Source of the DNA: Pseudomonadota bacterium
Lineage (GTDB): Bacteria; Pseudomonadota; Gammaproteobacteria; Enterobacterales; Enterobacteriaceae
Reading direction: 5' to 3'
NCBI GenBank assembly: GCA_023425455.1
Contig: JAFACP010000137.1
Location: 1-8,635, forward strand
DNA length: 8,635 bases
In this document: positions 1 through 8,635 of the stretch, piece after piece
Layout of the letters: each line of letters opens with the position of its first letter
How positions within the stretch are numbered: position 1 is the first letter of the stretch
The notes under the pieces: generated by a model
What the model saw: the letters and a program-made list of their open reading frames with translations, nothing else
Told to the model about the DNA's origin: nothing
Database searches by the model: none
Translations under genes and position numbers: made by a program

Positions 1-535
1 GTACATCAAGCTGTGCGTTATGACGGAACCAGGGATAGACATTGCGGTGCCAGTCGTCCGGCGCTTCCATCTGGTGCCCATCGGCAAACGACTGACGGAA
101 CAGGCCGTACTGGTAGTTCAGGCCATAGCCAATGGCCGACTGGCCGACGGTTGCCATCGAGTCGAGGAAACAGGCGGCAAGGCGCCCCAGCCCCCCGTTA
201 CCCAGCGCCGGGTCGACCTCTTCTTCCAGCAGGTCGGTGAGGTTGATATCGTACTCCTTCAGCACCTCACCCACCTCCTGATACCAGCCAAGATTCAGCA
301 GGTTGTTACCGGTCAGGCGGCCAATCAAAAACTCCATGGAAATATAGTTAACATGGCGCTGGCCTTTCACCGGCTTCGCCACCGGCTGCGCGTCAAGCTG
401 TTCAGCGAGCGCACCGCTCACCGCCTGCCACCACTGGTGAGACGTCATCTCTTTTGCAGCATGTAAGCCAAAACGCTGCCACTGACGCGTCAGGGCAGCC
501 TGGAATTGAGCGTTGTTAAAAGTCGGCTGTGACAT
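1..535 (-). CDS. malP: Maltodextrin phosphorylase, N-terminal part (cut by left window edge)
   Basis: MalP is a cytoplasmic, pyridoxal-phosphate-dependent phosphorylase that releases glucose-1-phosphate from the non-reducing ends of maltodextrins. About 178 codons are visible, beginning [15 protein letters not shown] and running out of the window. The segment contains the phosphorylase landmarks [13 protein letters not shown] (about residues 61-73) and [19 protein letters not shown] (about 108-126), the glycine-rich part of the substrate site in this family. The lysine that carries the cofactor lies far downstream and is not visible. The ATG at 533-535 was chosen because its N-terminus matches E. 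coli MalP as remembered; the Shine-Dalgarno candidate, AGGAT, is rather distant, about 11 bases away. The gene is divergent from malT and preceded by MalT boxes, as expected for the first gene of malPQ. No frameshift is seen in the visible part. Confidence 0.96.
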   Translation of the reverse strand, partial: MSQPTFNNAQFQAALTRQWQRFGLHAAKEMTSHQWWQAVSGALAEQLDAQPVAKPVKGQRHVNYISMEFLIGRLTGNNLLNLGWYQEVGEVLKEYDINLTDLLEEEVDPALGNGGLGRLAACFLDSMATVGQSAIGYGLNYQYGLFRQSFADGHQMEAPDDWHRNVYPWFRHNAQLDV

Positions 536-568
536 AGGGGATCGGCATCCTGTAGAGAGAAAAAAAAT

Positions 569-647
569 GTTGGCGCTAGTGTGCCTGGCTCACTGCGCCT
601 CTTCCTCATCCTGTCGGGGATTAGGCAGGGAGGAGTAGCGGGGATGA
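569..647 (-). promoter_or_regulatory. malP promoter with MalT boxes
   Basis: MalT binds asymmetric heptamers of consensus GGGA(T/G)GA. Two exact copies lie on the plus strand at 628-634 (GGGAGGA) and 641-647 (GGGATGA), forming a direct repeat with 13-base spacing. A one-mismatch copy in the opposite orientation, AGGATGA, lies on the minus strand at 606-612, promoter-proximal. A weak -10-like CACTAG sits at 576-581 on the minus strand, giving an estimated start near 569-571. From that start the three boxes are centred at about -39, -61 and -74. This arrangement, two distal direct repeats plus one inverted proximal box, fits what is known of malPp in E. coli. The boxes are read directly; the transcription start is inferred. 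Confidence 0.75.
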
Positions 648-747
648 GCATAAAAGTGTGATCAAGGCCACTCTGTGAGCATAGTGTGAATGTGCACGGA
701 AGGAGAAAAGATAACCACGAAGAGTGTCAAAAAAATGAAATGCAGTT

Positions 748-768
748 TCGTAAAAAATTATTTTACGA
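748..768. repeat. Perfect inverted repeat, 8-base arms
   Basis: The arms TCGTAAAA (748-755) and TTTTACGA (761-768) are exact reverse complements around a five-base spacer, AATTA. The element lies in the AT-rich middle of the malP-malT gap, about 180 bases from the presumed malP start and 300 from the malT promoter. It is AT-rich, has no T-run following a GC stem, and therefore does not look like an intrinsic terminator. An operator for an unidentified dimeric regulator is possible, but chance occurrence in AT-rich DNA cannot be excluded. Confidence 0.45.
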
Positions 769-884
769 TGAAATTGTTACTTACGTAGAATAATATTTCT
801 GCAAATATGCCGGGGGTGATGATAGCTATTAAGCTGACCCGATTTTACCGATATTTTATTTACTTTTACGCCACTATACTTTTC

Positions 885-898
885 TGAAACCTGTTTCA
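885..898. promoter_or_regulatory. 14-bp palindrome TGAAAC-CT-GTTTCA, LacI/Cra-like operator candidate
   Basis: The sequence consists of perfect 6-base arms, TGAAAC and GTTTCA, around a CT centre. The half-site resembles those used by LacI-family regulators, including Cra (core TGAAWCGWTTCA, 12 bp), but the spacing here is two bases longer and the usual central CG is missing. It lies about 100 bases upstream of the malT CRP site, so regulation of malT from this position would need an upstream mode of action. The assignment to a family is inference; the palindrome itself is certain. Confidence 0.35.
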
Positions 899-979
899 TT
901 TAACCGCACCAAATGCACAAAACCCAGTATCCACGTGGCATTCAGGCCATTTTAAAAAGTTCACCCCTGCACCTTAATA

Positions 980-1001
980 TTTTGTGACAGAGTGCAAATT
1001 C
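980..1001 (+). promoter_or_regulatory. CRP (cAMP receptor protein) site for malT
   Basis: The 22-base site is centred at 990.5 and has a perfect left half, TGTGA (983-987), a six-base spacer, and a degenerate right half, GCAAA (994-998, consensus TCACA). It matches the CRP site of E. coli malT as I remember it almost base for base, including the flanking AAATTCAGA. The distance to the downstream TATAGC element also appears unchanged from E. coli. CRP activates malT in E. coli from about -70, a class I position, so the same role is inferred here. Confidence 0.8.
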
Positions 1002-1025
1002 AGAGCCATAAAACCCAGACATAAC

Positions 1026-3825
<2,800 letters not shown>

Positions 3826-3865
3826 GACACTCGCGTTTACGCGCCGTTCTTGCGAAAGCCGTGAC

Positions 3866-3893
3866 AAAAAAGGCAACTTACGTTGCCTTTTTT
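3866..3893. terminator. Bidirectional intrinsic terminator between malT and livF
   Basis: AAAAAAGGCAAC (3866-3877) and its exact complement GTTGCCTTTTTT (3882-3893) form a 12-bp stem with a TTAC loop. Because the stem starts with six A and ends with six T, it gives a GC-containing hairpin with a U-run in both directions. It stands 40 bases after the malT stop and 9 bases beyond the livF stop, so it can end both convergent transcripts. Confidence 0.93.
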
Positions 3894-3902
3894 ACGGGGT
3901 GT

Positions 3903-4634
3903 TTAACCGCCCAGATAGGCGCTGCGCACGGCTTCGTTCGCCAGCAACGCATCGCCCGTATCCTCAAGCACCACGTGACCGTTTTCCAGCACGTAGCCGC
4001 GATCGGCCAGCTTCAGCGCCTGGTTGGCGTTTTGCTCCACGAGGAAGATGGTCATGCCTTCCTGACGCAGCTGTTCAATGGTGTCGAAGATCTGCTGGAT
4101 AATGATCGGCGCCAGCCCGAGCGACGGTTCATCCAGCAGCAGCAGGCGCGGCTGGCTCATCAGCGCGCGACCAATCGCCAGCATCTGTTGCTCGCCGCCG
4201 GACATCGTGCCCGCACGCTGGATACGCCGCTCCCACAGACGCGGGAAGAGCTCATAGACCCGTTTGATACGGCTCTGGTACTGGTCGCGATCGGCAAAAA
4301 AGCCCCCCATCGCGAGGTTCTCTTCCACCGTCATACGGGAAAACACGCGACGTCCTTCCGGCACAATCGCCACCGCCTCACGCATAATTTTGGCGGTCTG
4401 CCAGTCGGTGATCTCTTTGCCATCAAAGACAATTTTTCCGCTACTGGCACGCGGATCGCCACACAAGGTGCCCAGCAGCGTGGTTTTTCCCGCGCCGTTT
4501 GCGCCAATCAGGGTGACAATTTCGCCCTGATTGATATGCAGACTGACATCATGCAGTGCCTGAATTTTACCGTAGTGGGCGCTGACCTTATCAAACGTTA
4601 ACATCGCTTTTTCCATCTTCTGGTTCGCCCCCAT
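3903..4634 (-). CDS. livF: LivF, ATP-binding subunit of the branched-chain amino acid transporter
   Basis: LivF is one of two cytoplasmic ATPases that power LivHMGF uptake of leucine, isoleucine and valine. The product has 243 residues from this start. It shows Walker A GANGAGKT (44-51), signature SGGEQ (145-149), Walker B LLLLD (164-168) and the catalytic glutamate E169. The Q-loop position carries E93 (VPEGRR) and the H-loop position Q201 (VEQN), as is usual for LivF-type proteins. Start choice: the ATG at 4634 overlaps the livG stop (TAATG) and has AGGTGA six bases upstream. The ATG at 4616 would give MEKAMLTFDK, the 237-residue start of E. coli LivF, but has a poorer ribosome site. Both are possible; the main domain is unaffected. 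It is the last gene of the operon, followed by the terminator shared with malT. Confidence 0.95.
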   Translation of the reverse strand: MGANQKMEKAMLTFDKVSAHYGKIQALHDVSLHINQGEIVTLIGANGAGKTTLLGTLCGDPRASSGKIVFDGKEITDWQTAKIMREAVAIVPEGRRVFSRMTVEENLAMGGFFADRDQYQSRIKRVYELFPRLWERRIQRAGTMSGGEQQMLAIGRALMSQPRLLLLDEPSLGLAPIIIQQIFDTIEQLRQEGMTIFLVEQNANQALKLADRGYVLENGHVVLEDTGDALLANEAVRSAYLGG

Positions 4635-5401
4635 TATGCTTCACCTAAATAGGCGCGGATCACGTCCGGGTTATTGCGGATCTCTTCCGGCGTGCCGTTC
4701 GCCAGCGGCGTTCCCTGGTTCACCACGTAAATGCGATCGGAAATCCCCATCACCAGCTTCATATCATGCTCAATCAGTAGAATGGTGGTGTCGTGGTGGC
4801 TACGCAGCTCGACAATCAACTCGTCCAGCTCTTTGGTCTCTTTCGGGTTAAGACCGGCTGCGGGTTCGTCGAGCATTAAAATTTCCGGCTGCGTCACCAT
4901 GCAGCGCACAATCTCCAGACGACGCTGATCGCCATACGCCAGGTTGCTCGCCTGACGGTTAGCGTGCGGCAACAGGCCGATACGATCGAGCCAGGTGGCG
5001 GCGCGATCCAGCGCGTCACTCTGGGCGCGACGGAATGACGGCGTTTTTAACAGACCGGAGAAGACGCCCGTTTTGAGCTGCTGATGTTGCGCCACCAGCA
5101 GGTTTTCAATCACCGTCATCTCACGGAACAGGCGCACGTGCTGGAAGGTACGCACCACGCCCATTCGGGCAATTTGCTGGCCCGGCAACCCTTCAAGGTG
5201 CTGATCGCGCAGCATAATGGTGCCACCTGTCGGCTTATAAAAACCGGTCAGGCAGTTGAACACCGTGGTTTTCCCCGCGCCGTTAGGGCCGATGAGGGAA
5301 ACAATCTCTTTTTTGTGCAGATCCAGCGAGACGTTGTTAACGGCCAGCAGGCCGCCAAAACGCATCATCAGGCCGTTTACGGATAATAATGGCTGACTCA
5401 T
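4634..5401 (-). CDS. livG: LivG, ATP-binding subunit of the branched-chain amino acid transporter
   Basis: LivG is the second ATPase of the leucine/isoleucine/valine importer and is expected to pair with LivF beneath the LivH-LivM channel. The 255-residue product matches the E. coli length. Walker A is GPNGAGKT (38-45), the Q-loop glutamine is Q87 (TFQH), Walker B is ILMLD ending at D178, followed by catalytic E179, and the H-loop histidine is H212 (IEHD). The signature motif is the non-canonical AYGDQ (155-159), normal for LivG-type proteins. The start ATG overlaps the livM stop by four bases (ATGA) and has AGGAG seven bases upstream, indicating translational coupling. Its stop overlaps the upstream ATG of livF by one base. 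Confidence 0.97.
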   Translation of the reverse strand: MSQPLLSVNGLMMRFGGLLAVNNVSLDLHKKEIVSLIGPNGAGKTTVFNCLTGFYKPTGGTIMLRDQHLEGLPGQQIARMGVVRTFQHVRLFREMTVIENLLVAQHQQLKTGVFSGLLKTPSFRRAQSDALDRAATWLDRIGLLPHANRQASNLAYGDQRRLEIVRCMVTQPEILMLDEPAAGLNPKETKELDELIVELRSHHDTTILLIEHDMKLVMGISDRIYVVNQGTPLANGTPEEIRNNPDVIRAYLGEA

Positions 5402-6675
5402 GCCTGCTCTCCTTTTTCCTGCCCATTTTTCAGCTTCAGCTGTGGACGGGTCATCGGCAGCAGGCCCTGCGGACGCCAGATCATCATCAGCACCATCAAA
5501 CCACCGAGCATCAGCATGCTGTACTCGTTAAAGTCACGCATCAGCTCGCGCGACACCACCAGCAGAATGGCGGCGAGGATAACGGCAAACTGTGAGCCCA
5601 TTCCGCCAAGCACCACAATCGCCAGGACAAAGGCCGATTCGGCAAAGGTGAAGGATTCAGGGCTGACAAAGCCCTGACGCGCAGCGAACAACGTGCCGGC
5701 GAAACCGGCAAACGCGGCGCTGATAGTAAACGCCGTCAGCTTGATACGGGTTGGGTTCAGCCCCAGAGAGCGGCAGGCGATCTCGTCTTCACGCAGCGCT
5801 TCCCACGCGCGGCCGAGCGGCATACGCAGTAAACGGTTAATCACGAACAGGGTAATAACCACCAGCAGCAGCGCCACCAGATAGAGCCAAATCACGCGGT
5901 CGGACGGGTCATACTTCACGCCGAAGAAATTGCTGAAGGTATCCCAGCCGCCTTCACGCGCAGAGCGACTGAACTCCAGCCCAAAGAAGGTCGGTTTCGG
6001 GATCTGGCTGACGCCGTTCGGCCCGCCGGTGATCTCGGTATTGTTGAGCAGCAGGATACGGACGATTTCGCCGAAACCTAAGGTCACAATCGCCAGATAG
6101 TCGCCACGCAGACGCAGCACCGGGAAGCCCAGCAGGAAGCCTGCCGCGGCGGAAACCAGCCCGGCCAGCGGCAGACAGGTCCAGAAGCCGAGGCCGTAGT
6201 AGTGGTTCAGCAGGGCGAAGGTGTAAGCGCCAATGGCGTAGAAACCGCCGTAGCCGAGCACCAGCAGACCCGATAACCCCACCACCACGTTCAGACCGAG
6301 CCCCAGAATGACGTAGATCATGGTCAGAGTGGCAATATCCACCGTCCCGCGCGACACCACAAACGGCCATGCCACAGCCGCCACCAGCAGGGCCACCAGC
6401 AACAGCTTCTGCTTAACGGTCGACCCGTCGATAGCCGGCATCACAAATTTCGGGCCAGAGACGTTTTTCAGCGTTTTCTGGAACACCGGACGCAGCAGCT
6501 GGAACAGGAACACCACCGCCGTGCCGATAAACACCCACTGCCAGCGGATATCCGCAGCGGTATCGACCACCAGCTTCGTACCATCCAGCTCTAACTGGAC
6601 GCCCATAAAGACGCCCGCCAGCACGAAGAACATGGCAGCAGACAGCAGCGCCATTGCAAAATGCATCGGTTTCAT
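5398..6675 (-). CDS. livM: LivM, membrane permease subunit of the branched-chain amino acid transporter
   Basis: LivM forms the inner-membrane channel together with LivH. The 425-residue product matches E. coli LivM in length and start ([13 protein letters not shown]). It has two hydrophobic N-terminal segments and a polar stretch (about 75-90), then the conserved permease core with several further hydrophobic helices. The loop [15 protein letters not shown] (292-306) is the cytoplasmic coupling segment expected to contact an ATPase subunit. A strong Shine-Dalgarno, GGAGG (6686-6690), precedes the ATG by ten bases. The start overlaps the livH stop by four bases, and the stop overlaps livG by four. 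Nothing appears broken. Confidence 0.97.
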   Translation of the reverse strand: MKPMHFAMALLSAAMFFVLAGVFMGVQLELDGTKLVVDTAADIRWQWVFIGTAVVFLFQLLRPVFQKTLKNVSGPKFVMPAIDGSTVKQKLLLVALLVAAVAWPFVVSRGTVDIATLTMIYVILGLGLNVVVGLSGLLVLGYGGFYAIGAYTFALLNHYYGLGFWTCLPLAGLVSAAAGFLLGFPVLRLRGDYLAIVTLGFGEIVRILLLNNTEITGGPNGVSQIPKPTFFGLEFSRSAREGGWDTFSNFFGVKYDPSDRVIWLYLVALLLVVITLFVINRLLRMPLGRAWEALREDEIACRSLGLNPTRIKLTAFTISAAFAGFAGTLFAARQGFVSPESFTFAESAFVLAIVVLGGMGSQFAVILAAILLVVSRELMRDFNEYSMLMLGGLMVLMMIWRPQGLLPMTRPQLKLKNGQEKGEQA

Positions 6676-7598
6676 ACTTTTTCTACCTCCGGACGACCCA
6701 GAATACCGGTAGGCATGACCAGCAGAACCAGAATCAGCAGGGCAAAGGAGACCACATCTTTATACTCGGTACTCAGATACGCAGAGGAGAGCGCTTCGGC
6801 GACGCCGAGGATCAGGCCGCCGATCATCGCCCCCGGAATACTGCCAATACCGCCCAGTACCGCTGCGGTGAAGGCTTTCATCCCGGCCATAAAGCCGATA
6901 TACGGGTTGATGACGCCGTAGAATTGTCCCAGCAGCACCCCTGCCACCGCCGCCATAGCCGCGCCGATCACAAAGGTCAGCGCAATGACGCGGTCGGTAT
7001 TAATCCCCAGCAGGCTCGCCATTTTCAGGTCTTCTGCACAGGCGCGACAGGCGCGCCCCATCCGGGAATAGCGAATGAACAGAGTCAGGGCCAGCATCGC
7101 AATAAAGGTCACGACCCAGATCACCAGTTGCATGGTGGTTATCGTCGCGGAGAAGTTTTCACTGGCGCCGACAATCCACTGGCCGTTAAACAGGCTCGGC
7201 AGTGCCACGTCGCGCGAACCTTCGGTCAGGCTGACGTAGTTTTGCAGGAAGATAGACATACCAATTGCAGAGATGAGCGCAATCAGACGCTTTGAGCTTC
7301 GTACGGGACGATACGCCACCCGCTCAATGCTCCAGCCGTAGGCGCTGGCGATCACAATCGCACCGACAAACCCGGCCGCGACCAGCAGCCAGCTGCTGTC
7401 GATGCCCATCATCATCAGGGCGGCAATAATCATAAAGGAGACATAACTGCCGATCATATAGACCTCGCCGTGGGCGAAGTTGATCATGCCGATAATGCCG
7501 TAAACCATCGTATAGCCGATGGCGATCAGCGCGTAGGTGCTTCCCAGCGTGACGCCGTTAAACATCTGCTGCAAGAAATAGAGAAACTGCTCTGACAT
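6672..7598 (-). CDS. livH: LivH, membrane permease subunit of the branched-chain amino acid transporter
   Basis: LivH is the second inner-membrane permease of the LivKHMGF importer. It is 308 residues, as in E. coli, and begins [15 protein letters not shown]. It is rich in hydrophobic helices, with the family motif [12 protein letters not shown] near residue 37 and the coupling loop [13 protein letters not shown] (187-199) that should dock on an ATPase subunit. [10 protein letters not shown] near the C-terminal third is typical of the family. AAAGG at 7606-7610 gives a good ribosome site seven bases before the ATG. The gene lies 50 bases after livK, separated by a stem-loop, and overlaps livM by four bases. 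Confidence 0.97.
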   Translation of the reverse strand: MSEQFLYFLQQMFNGVTLGSTYALIAIGYTMVYGIIGMINFAHGEVYMIGSYVSFMIIAALMMMGIDSSWLLVAAGFVGAIVIASAYGWSIERVAYRPVRSSKRLIALISAIGMSIFLQNYVSLTEGSRDVALPSLFNGQWIVGASENFSATITTMQLVIWVVTFIAMLALTLFIRYSRMGRACRACAEDLKMASLLGINTDRVIALTFVIGAAMAAVAGVLLGQFYGVINPYIGFMAGMKAFTAAVLGGIGSIPGAMIGGLILGVAEALSSAYLSTEYKDVVSFALLILVLLVMPTGILGRPEVEKV

Positions 7599-7617
7599 AA
7601 GAAAACCTTTTTAAGCA

Positions 7618-7636
7618 CGTCGGGACACGCCCGACG
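7618..7636 (-). other. Intercistronic stem-loop between livK and livH
   Basis: Arms CGTCGGG (7618-7624) and CCCGACG (7630-7636) form a perfect 7-bp GC-rich stem with a five-base loop. On the livK-to-livH transcript it stands 12 bases after the livK stop. It is followed by TGCTTAAAAAGG rather than a U-run, so it is not a standard strong terminator. Its likely roles are partial attenuation or protection of the livK message from 3' exonucleases, which would give more binding protein than permease; this is inference from position and structure. Confidence 0.7.
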
Positions 7637-7648
7637 GCGGGATAATCG

Positions 7649-8635
7649 TTATTTGGCGGCCGAAGACGAACCATCGGCGTGCCACTTAAAGACACCAAAT
7701 TCAAATCCCTTCAGATCGCCTTTCTCATCCCAGTTCAGCGGCCCAATCACGGTGTTCGCCCCGTGAGCTTTTAAATCTTTCACCAGATCCAGCGGCGCGT
7801 TGCTGCCAGAGCGCTCCATAGCGGTAGCCAGAGACTGCACGGCGGCATAGGTGATCCAGACGTATGGACCACTTGGATCTTTCTTCTGCGCGTTGAGCGC
7901 ATCTACGATAGCCTTGTTCGCCGGATCCTGGTCATAGCGTTTTGGCATCGTCACCAGCATGCCTTCCGCCGTCTTACCGGCGATATTAGAGAGCGAAGCG
8001 TTACCCACACCTTCCGGTCCCATAAACTGGGTTTTCAGGCCAGTGGCGCGCGCCTGGCGCAGCATCTGCCCCATTTCCGGGTAGTAGCCACCGTAGTAAA
8101 CAAAGTCGATATTTTCTTTCTGCAGGCGGGCAATCAGGGCGGAGAAGTCTTTCTCACCGGCGGTGATGCCATCAAAGAAGACGATATTCGCGCCACCTTT
8201 TTTCAGCCCATCCTGCACGGAACGCGCCAGGCCTTCGCCGTATTGCTGTTTGTCATGAATAATGGCAATGCGCTGCGGTTTAACGGTTTCAAGGATGTAT
8301 TTCGCGGCGGTCGGCCCCTGGGAGGAGTCGAGGCCTGCGGTACGCATGATGTACTGATAGCCGCGCTGGGTCAGCTCCGGGTTGGTCGCCCCGGGGGTTA
8401 TCATCAAAATGCCTTCATCTTCGTAGATATCGGAAGCCGGCTGGGTAGAGGAAGAGCACAGGTGGCCGATCACATACTGGATGCCATCGTTAACGATTTT
8501 GTTCGCTACCGCCACGGCTTGTTTAGGATCGCAGGCGTCGTCATATTCCACGCCCACCAGTTTGTCGCCTTTGATGCCGCCACTGGCGTTTATGTCTTTA
8601 ATCGCCTGACGCGCACCGTTGAACTCCATATCGCC
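7649..8635 (-). CDS. livK: LivK, leucine-specific periplasmic binding protein (cut by right window edge)
   Basis: LivK is the periplasmic receptor that delivers leucine to the LivHMGF channel. The visible 328 residues run in frame to the window edge (first residues [12 protein letters not shown]). By comparison with the 369-residue E. coli protein, about 41 residues, including the signal peptide, are missing. The ATG at 8627-8629 is an internal methionine, not the start. Cysteines in DDACDP and GHLCSS correspond to the mature-protein pair 53 and 78, which form a disulfide in this family. [13 protein letters not shown] is part of the ligand pocket. I call LivK rather than LivJ because of the [15 protein letters not shown] start region, the C-terminal [15 protein letters not shown], and the position directly upstream of livH. 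The promoter and any leader lie outside the window. Confidence 0.95.
   Translation of the reverse strand, partial: GDMEFNGARQAIKDINASGGIKGDKLVGVEYDDACDPKQAVAVANKIVNDGIQYVIGHLCSSSTQPASDIYEDEGILMITPGATNPELTQRGYQYIMRTAGLDSSQGPTAAKYILETVKPQRIAIIHDKQQYGEGLARSVQDGLKKGGANIVFFDGITAGEKDFSALIARLQKENIDFVYYGGYYPEMGQMLRQARATGLKTQFMGPEGVGNASLSNIAGKTAEGMLVTMPKRYDQDPANKAIVDALNAQKKDPSGPYVWITYAAVQSLATAMERSGSNAPLDLVKDLKAHGANTVIGPLNWDEKGDLKGFEFGVFKWHADGSSSAAK

Noticed and set aside
20..466. Plus-strand open frame (148 codons) at the left edge
   Set aside because: It is antisense to malP, whose minus-strand frame gives clear phosphorylase motifs.
617..623. GGGATTA, considered as a fourth MalT box
   Set aside because: It deviates at the G before the final A (T instead of G), and its position at about -50 does not fit the known two-plus-one arrangement.
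735..788. 17-codon ORF beginning MKCSFVKNYF
   Set aside because: There is no ribosome site at proper spacing, and its sequence is dominated by the AT-rich inverted repeat at 748-768.
3832..3843. Small palindrome CGCGT-TT-ACGCG after malT
   Set aside because: The loop is too short for a stable hairpin as drawn and no U-run follows; the terminator at 3866-3893 explains transcription end better.
3861..4601. Long plus-strand open frame (246 codons) opposite livF
   Set aside because: It starts inside the shared terminator, lies entirely antisense to a well-recognised ABC ATPase, and its protein has no recognisable domain. It is a frame shadow of GC-biased coding DNA.
6654..7295. Plus-strand open frame (213 codons) opposite livH/livM
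   Set aside because: It is antisense to livH, has low-complexity composition rich in H, Q and R, and shows no domain; typical of a shadow frame.
8627..8629. ATG considered as the start of livK
   Set aside because: The frame stays open upstream to the window edge with residues G-D that match LivK, and a periplasmic protein needs a signal peptide, which would lie beyond the edge.
7649..8635. Identification as livJ instead of livK
   Set aside because: The two are close paralogues, but the sequence near the left of the fragment, the C-terminal residues and the place immediately before livH all fit LivK.

Overview
The window looks like chromosome from an enterobacterium close to Escherichia, Klebsiella or Enterobacter. 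The encoded proteins are colinear, at family-typical length, with MalP, MalT, LivF, LivG, LivM, LivH and LivK as I remember them from E. coli. The codon choice is moderately GC-rich, which suits an Enterobacter/Klebsiella-type host better than E. coli itself. I cannot assign a species.

Layout. Positions 1-535 (minus) hold the N-terminal third of malP, maltodextrin phosphorylase, cut by the left edge. Positions 536-1119 are the divergent malP/malT control region, with MalT boxes near malP, a CRP site and promoter for malT, and several unexplained palindromes in its AT-rich middle. Positions 1120-3825 (plus) hold complete malT, the maltotriose-dependent activator of the maltose regulon. A short gap with a perfect bidirectional hairpin terminator follows. 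Positions 3903-8635 (minus) hold the high-affinity branched-chain amino acid ABC transporter operon, read right to left: livK (cut by the right edge), livH, livM, livG, livF. The last four genes are joined by 1-4 base start/stop overlaps; livK and livH are separated by 50 bases that contain a stem-loop.

How the genes work together. MalT, with ATP and maltotriose, activates malP and the rest of the maltose regulon; MalP degrades maltodextrins in the cytoplasm. The CRP site upstream of malT ties the regulon to carbon status. LivK binds leucine in the periplasm, LivH and LivM form the membrane channel, and LivG and LivF are the two ATPases. The maltose and leucine systems are not functionally linked here; they are simply convergent neighbours.

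Most notable is that malT lies directly against livF. In E. coli K-12 a long block (rtc, glp, glg, asd, gnt, ugp) separates them, so the 77-base gap may mark a rearrangement. I found no sign of a new defence, mobile or biosynthetic system. The remaining observations are regulatory details of moderate interest.
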